Source: Clostridiales bacterium (GTDB lineage: Bacteria > Bacillota > Clostridia > Oscillospirales > Oscillospiraceae). Taken from it: a DNA stretch of 8,068 bases. This document shows positions 5,799-8,068 of this stretch, piece after piece (within the stretch, counting starts at the first letter, position 1; each line of letters starts with the position of its first letter). Under the pieces are notes generated by a model. The model saw only the letters and a list, made by a program, of their open reading frames with translations, was not told where the DNA came from and did not search any database. The stretch covers positions 1 through 8,068 of the forward strand of contig JAJQAS010000116.1 of NCBI GenBank assembly GCA_021203685.1, written 5' to 3'. A program made the position numbers and the translations under genes.

Positions 5799-5827
5799 AT
5801 TTTAACATTGTAAATTGTGAAAGTAAA
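5799..5827 (-). promoter_or_regulatory. Promoter of the yerC-like/methyltransferase operon
   Basis: Minus strand: -35 TTTACT (5827-5822), 17-nt spacer, -10 TAAAAT (5804-5799). A second possible -10 (TATACT) lies 3 nt further downstream. The leader to the ATG at 5741 is about 50 nt. Confidence 0.6.
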
Positions 5828-5844
5828 CAGCAAAATCACAATTT
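5812..5844. promoter_or_regulatory. Inverted repeat AAATTGTGA / TCACAATTT over the yerC-like promoter
   Basis: A perfect 9-bp inverted repeat: AAATTGTGA at 5812-5820 and TCACAATTT at 5836-5844, with a 15-nt spacer that contains the -35 box of the leftward promoter. The half-site centres are 24 nt apart, a spacing suited to a dimer or dimer-of-dimers repressor. Which protein binds is unknown; the adjacent TrpR-like protein is the obvious candidate. Confidence 0.45.
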
Positions 5845-5886
5845 CCGCCCCGCCTGGACAGGGAAACATCGCCCCAAAAGTGCCCC

Positions 5887-5915
5887 TTGACAGGTAACGC
5901 AAATTACGTTACAAT
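5887..5915 (+). promoter_or_regulatory. Toxin-antitoxin promoter
   Basis: Consensus -35 TTGACA (5887-5892), 17-nt spacer, -10 TACAAT (5910-5915). The predicted transcript starts near 5922, giving a leader of only about 14 nt that is mostly the ribosome binding site AAGGAG (5922-5927), 8 nt before the ATG at 5936. Confidence 0.85.
5894..5912. promoter_or_regulatory. Palindromic operator of the toxin-antitoxin operon
   Basis: GTAACGCAAATTACGTTAC is a 19-nt palindrome with 8 of 9 pairs matched, lying exactly between the -35 and -10 boxes. RelB/DinJ antitoxins are ribbon-helix-helix proteins that repress their own operon by binding palindromes in the promoter, so this is the expected autoregulatory site. 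That role is inferred from position and symmetry. Confidence 0.7.
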
Positions 5916-5935
5916 TATGGCAAGGAGTTGATACT

Positions 5936-6241
5936 ATGGAAAAGACAGCAACCTTGAATCTCCGTGTGAATCCCACCGTGAAGCAGCAGGCGGAGGACGT
6001 GCTCCGGCAGCTAGGCATCCCCATGGCAACGGCGGTGGATATGTTTCTCCGTCAGGTGTCTCTGACCGGCGGCATCCCCTTTGCGGTGACGCTGCCCAAA
6101 GCGCCCGCAGCCGTCAACGCCGACCAGATGTCGGTGGCGGAGCTTCGCGGCGCGTTGCAGGCCGGTGTTGAGGACATGGAGAACGGCAACACTCAGGACG
6201 CCGCTGCCGCCTTTGCGCACTTCCGGGAAGGCCACAAATGA
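5936..6241 (+). CDS. RelB/DinJ-family antitoxin
   Basis: A 101-aa antitoxin that should neutralise the following toxin by direct binding and repress the operon. Residues about 4-45 (TATLNLRVNPTVKQQAEDVLRQLGIPMATAVDMFLRQV) match the RelB/DinJ ribbon-helix-helix: the beta strand LNLRV, then two helices, with the family motif LGIPMATAVDMFLRQVSLTGGIPF. The region from about 60 to 101 is a longer, acidic/Ala-rich C-terminal segment that would wrap the toxin. The ATG at 5936 is fixed by AAGGAG 8 nt upstream and a consensus promoter. Its stop overlaps the toxin start as ATGA, the usual arrangement for co-translated type II pairs. Confidence 0.93.
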   Translation: MEKTATLNLRVNPTVKQQAEDVLRQLGIPMATAVDMFLRQVSLTGGIPFAVTLPKAPAAVNADQMSVAELRGALQAGVEDMENGNTQDAAAAFAHFREGHK

Positions 6242-6567
6242 AGCAGTATCAGGTAGAAATCACCAATCAGGCACTGGGCGACATGGAAGCAATTTACAAT
6301 CACATCGCCACTGTATTCCATGCACCGGATACAGCCATGAAGCAGTATGACCGCATCGCCGGAGAAATCGAGTCTCTGGAGGTTATGCCGGAGCGCTGCC
6401 GTCTGTTGGAATCCCAGCCAGAGCGGGAGCGGGGTATCCGCCAGCTGCTGATCGACAACTATTCCGCATTTTATGTAGTAAATGACGGCAAAGTGACGGT
6501 TTTGCGTGTGCTTTACAGCGCGTCCGACATCGCCGCCAGACTGCGGGAACTCGACAGCCCCCGGTAA
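6238..6567 (+). CDS. RelE/ParE-superfamily toxin
   Basis: A 109-aa small basic protein of the RelE/ParE fold. The N-terminal strand and helices are YQVEITNQALGDMEAIYNHIATVF. The C-terminal sheet is RGIRQLLIDNYSAFYVVNDGKVTVLRVLYSASDIAARL (65-102), where NYSAFYVV and VLRVLYSASDI match the usual ParE_toxin pattern. RelE-type members cleave mRNA in the ribosome while ParE-type members poison gyrase; this sequence looks closer to ParE-like members by its C-terminal VLYxxxDI, but with a RelB/DinJ-type antitoxin either activity is possible. Length is normal with no visible disruption, so the pair appears intact. It starts inside the antitoxin stop (ATGA), giving translational coupling. Confidence 0.92.
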   Translation: MKQYQVEITNQALGDMEAIYNHIATVFHAPDTAMKQYDRIAGEIESLEVMPERCRLLESQPERERGIRQLLIDNYSAFYVVNDGKVTVLRVLYSASDIAARLRELDSPR

Positions 6568-6628
6568 CAAACAGATAGCCCTCGCATAGACTGCCTCAAA
6601 TACGCTTTTCGGAAAGGAGCTGACGCCG

Positions 6629-7036
6629 TTGCAAACGCTGCTGCGCATCGAGAACCGGGTCTGGGAGGAAGCCCTGCTGGACGAGGGGGAGCCGGCGGCA
6701 CTGTGCCGCTGCACGCTGCCGGAGGTTTCCCGGCTGGAGGGCCGGGCACAGACCCGGATGAACCGGTTTTACCGCCACGGGGAGGAACGCTTCCGGCGGT
6801 GGTGCCGGACGGCCCTGCTCCGCCGGGCAGCGGCGCAGCGGCGGGAGGCCCGGGCCGTCTCCCACTCCTTCGACCCCTGGGAGGTGTCGCTGACCTGCGA
6901 GGCCGGGGAACCGGAGGGGGAGACGCTGGCCGTCACCCTGCTCTACCGGCGGAAGCAGGGGGGCCGGGTGTTGTACGCCGACCGGCAAACCATTCGCTGG
7001 AATTTGAAAAACGGATACCCAATCTACCCAATCTGA
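6629..7036 (+). CDS. Unrecognised basic 135-aa protein
   Basis: A TTG-initiated frame of 135 codons with a clear ribosome binding site (AAAGGAG, 6613-6619) 9 nt upstream. It is Arg-rich in the middle (residues about 38-77), with no signal peptide or membrane segment. The region RMNRFYRHGEERFRRWC (43-59) and then FDPWEVSLTCE (81-91), LLYRRKQGGRVLYADRQTIRWNLKNGYPI (104-132) recalls part of the DUF3298/RsiV-like beta-rich fold as seen in some Oscillospiraceae proteins, but this is only pattern memory and no function is claimed. It begins 61 nt after the toxin, with no terminator seen between, so it may be co-transcribed with the toxin-antitoxin genes. The last codons carry a 9-bp tandem duplication (7016-7033) that doubles Tyr-Pro-Ile before the stop. 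Confidence 0.68.
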   Translation: MQTLLRIENRVWEEALLDEGEPAALCRCTLPEVSRLEGRAQTRMNRFYRHGEERFRRWCRTALLRRAAAQRREARAVSHSFDPWEVSLTCEAGEPEGETLAVTLLYRRKQGGRVLYADRQTIRWNLKNGYPIYPI

Positions 7037-7088
7037 GATAAATGTCGAAAAATCCTATCATATTCCACAAATGTTTTACAAAAGACAG

Positions 7089-7116
7089 TTGCAAATTCGG
7101 GCAGATATGCTATAAT
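7089..7116 (+). promoter_or_regulatory. Promoter of the cytidylate kinase-like gene, extended -10
   Basis: -35 TTGCAA (7089-7094), 16-nt spacer, perfect -10 TATAAT (7111-7116), preceded by TGC as an extended -10. The start point would be near 7123, giving a leader of about 75 nt. This places the longer in-frame start at 7042 upstream of the promoter and argues against it. Confidence 0.82.
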
Positions 7117-7157
7117 AGGAGCAAGAAAACCAAACCCATCGGCACACGCCCCCCCGT

Positions 7158-7178
7158 GGCCGCGCCCCGCGGCCTTTT
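7158..7178 (+). promoter_or_regulatory. Leader hairpin with short U run (possible attenuator) before the kinase-like gene
   Basis: A 7-bp perfect GC stem GGCCGCG / CGCGGCC (7158-7164 with 7168-7174) has a 3-nt loop and is followed by TTTT (7175-7178). It ends 6 nt before the GGAGG ribosome binding site (7185-7189). It resembles a compact intrinsic terminator or a leader-stabilising hairpin. The U run is only four long, so termination would be partial. Confidence 0.45.
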
Positions 7179-7197
7179 ACGACTGGAGGTTCCTCTT

Positions 7198-7788
7198 ATG
7201 AAGCATATTATTACCATTGGCAGACAGTTCGGCAGCGGCGGCCACGAGATCGGCCAGAAGCTGGCCGAAGCGCTGGGGGTCAACTTCTACGACAAGGAGA
7301 TTTTGCAGGCCGTGGCCCGCAAGACCGGGGTCTGCGAGGCTATCCTGTCCGAGAGCGACGAGAGTGCGTCCAACAGCCTGCTCTACTCCCTGGTGATGAA
7401 CACCCGCACCGAGCCTTTTGAAGAGAAGATGGCCAAGTACGAGGTGCGCTACCTCCGCCAGCAAGTGGAAAAGGGTTCCTGCGTCATCATTGGCCGCCGG
7501 GCCAACTACCTGTTCCGGGACGACCCGGCGCTGCTCAGCGTCTTCATCACCGCCCCCATGGATAAGCGCGTGGAGCGCATCATGGAGCGGTACGGGCTGG
7601 ACGCCAAGGCCGCCCAGAAGCTCATCTCCTCCACTGACAAGAAGCGCGCCAGCTACTACTTCTACCGCACCGACCAGCGGTGGAACGACCTGTCCCAGTA
7701 CCAGTTCATCCTGGACAGCTCCGTCTTTGGCGTCGACGGCACTGTGGATATGCTGGCCCAGATGGTCGCCCAGCGGGAAAAGCTGTGA
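7198..7788 (+). CDS. Cytidylate kinase-like family protein
   Basis: A 196-aa P-loop NTPase of the cytidylate kinase-like group, widespread in Clostridia and distinct from true Cmk. The N-terminus MKHIITIGRQFGSGGHEIGQKLAEAL contains the family glycine-rich loop GRQFGSGGHEIG (8-19), which lacks the Lys-Ser/Thr of a classical Walker A. YDKEILQ (31-37) follows, then the core strand and motif CVIIGRRANYLF (95-106), the helical lid MDKRVERIMERYGLDAKAAQKLI (121-143) with DKKRASYY (147-154), and the C-terminal QFILDSSVFGVD (169-180). The start at 7198 has GGAGG 8 nt upstream. It is probably monocistronic: own promoter, leader hairpin and a strong terminator. The family is assumed to act in nucleotide phosphorylation, but the substrate of these paralogs is not established. 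Confidence 0.92.
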   Translation: MKHIITIGRQFGSGGHEIGQKLAEALGVNFYDKEILQAVARKTGVCEAILSESDESASNSLLYSLVMNTRTEPFEEKMAKYEVRYLRQQVEKGSCVIIGRRANYLFRDDPALLSVFITAPMDKRVERIMERYGLDAKAAQKLISSTDKKRASYYFYRTDQRWNDLSQYQFILDSSVFGVDGTVDMLAQMVAQREKL

Positions 7789-7828
7789 GTAGCGAAGCCC
7801 CGAATTTTTCCAAGCAAGGATAAAACAA

Positions 7829-7864
7829 CCGCCGTCTCCGTTTTTTGGGGACGGCGGGTTTTTT
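7829..7864 (+). terminator. Rho-independent terminator of the cytidylate kinase-like gene
   Basis: An 11-bp stem (7829-7839 with 7847-7857, one G-U pair) has a 7-nt loop and is followed by TTTTTT (7859-7864). It lies 40 nt after the stop codon and immediately before repeat copy B. Confidence 0.93.
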
Positions 7865-7869
7865 AATTT

Positions 7870-8068
7870 GCAATTAGCAATGTGCAGTTGAGCTATTAGC
7901 TATTAGCTGTTAGCCATTAGCTTGGATAGTGCTTACTGTTTCGTCAGTATTTTTACCCAACACAGTACAGGTTTTCCACAGAAAATATCGTTTCGTAACC
8001 GATGACCCCTCTTGCCTCCCCTGAAAGGGGAGGGGGACCATGCGAAGCATGGTGGAGGGGTTTCACGC
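7870..8068 (-). repeat. Long dispersed repeat, copy B (inverted relative to copy A, continues to the window edge)
   Basis: The reverse complement of 7870-8024 matches 4501-4655 without gaps (about 145 of 155 by eye), and the GC-rich head continues to at least 8064. The head contains two perfect hairpins, CCTCCCCT/AGGGGAGG (8015-8022 with 8026-8033) and ACCATGC/GCATGGT (8037-8043 with 8047-8053), both with a GAA loop on this strand, inside an outer stem (8005-8010 with 8056-8061). The heptamer tail (7871-7919) faces inward. No open reading frame of note lies in it. Confidence 0.9.

Noticed and set aside
7042..7197. Upstream in-frame start for the cytidylate kinase-like gene (7042)
   Set aside because: The -10 box TATAAT (7111-7116) lies inside the extension, and the ATG at 7198 has a strong ribosome binding site.
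8005..8061. tRNA or tRNA-like gene in the cloverleaf-shaped repeat head
   Set aside because: There are only two internal hairpins, no T-loop or anticodon-arm consensus, and the same head occurs as part of a dispersed repeat.
4452..8068. Composite transposon
   Set aside because: No transposase, integrase or recognisable terminal sequence is present, and target duplication cannot be tested because copy B reaches the window edge.

Overview
The window looks like chromosomal DNA from a GC-rich gut Clostridia, most plausibly Oscillospiraceae (Flavonifractor, Oscillibacter or Lawsonibacter type). This is inferred from GC-rich coding sequence with AT-rich Bacillota-type promoters, strong AGGAGG-type ribosome binding sites, a YerC/YecD TrpR-like regulator, a Clostridia-type cytidylate kinase-like protein, and dispersed palindromic and heptamer repeats of a kind I recall from that family. 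No rRNA, tRNA, transposase, phage gene or CRISPR array was seen.

Layout. Positions 1-119 (-) hold the first 39 codons of an unknown small protein. Next come its promoter and a terminator for the upstream gene, a D-2-hydroxyacid dehydrogenase (438-1421, -), and then an M15-type zinc D,D- or L,D-peptidase lipoprotein (1493-2338, -). A back-to-back promoter pair (2384-2467) divides this leftward block from a rightward cysteine desulfurase (2607-3746, +). The desulfurase converges on a YbaK-type Cys-tRNA(Pro) deacylase (3823-4323, -). The gap between them is almost entirely a large hairpin made of two opposed heptamer arrays. After a ~200 bp dispersed repeat (4452-4665) comes a leftward two-gene unit, YerC-like regulator then SAM methyltransferase (5741 to 4648, -), translationally coupled by a GTGA overlap. 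It is divergent from a RelB/DinJ-RelE/ParE toxin-antitoxin pair (5936-6567, +) that has a consensus promoter and a palindromic operator. An unrecognised basic 135-aa protein (6629-7036, +) and a cytidylate kinase-like protein (7198-7788, +) follow. The kinase has its own extended -10 promoter, a leader hairpin and a good terminator. A second copy of the ~200 bp repeat, in inverted orientation, runs from 7870 to the window end.

How the genes relate. This is mostly a set of independently transcribed housekeeping or accessory genes rather than one pathway. Cysteine desulfurase (sulfur for Fe-S clusters and thio-modification) and YbaK (clearing Cys mischarged on tRNA-Pro) both concern cysteine, but they are convergent and probably not co-regulated. 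The toxin-antitoxin pair, the unknown basic protein and the kinase sit in a ~3.2 kb segment bounded by the two inverted repeats.

The most interesting material is non-coding. It consists of a dispersed repeat family with a GC-rich three-way-junction-like head and a 7-nt-periodic tail, solo 7-nt arrays at two further sites, and repeat sequence that supplies the stop codons of two genes. I did not find convincing evidence of a wholly new multi-gene system.
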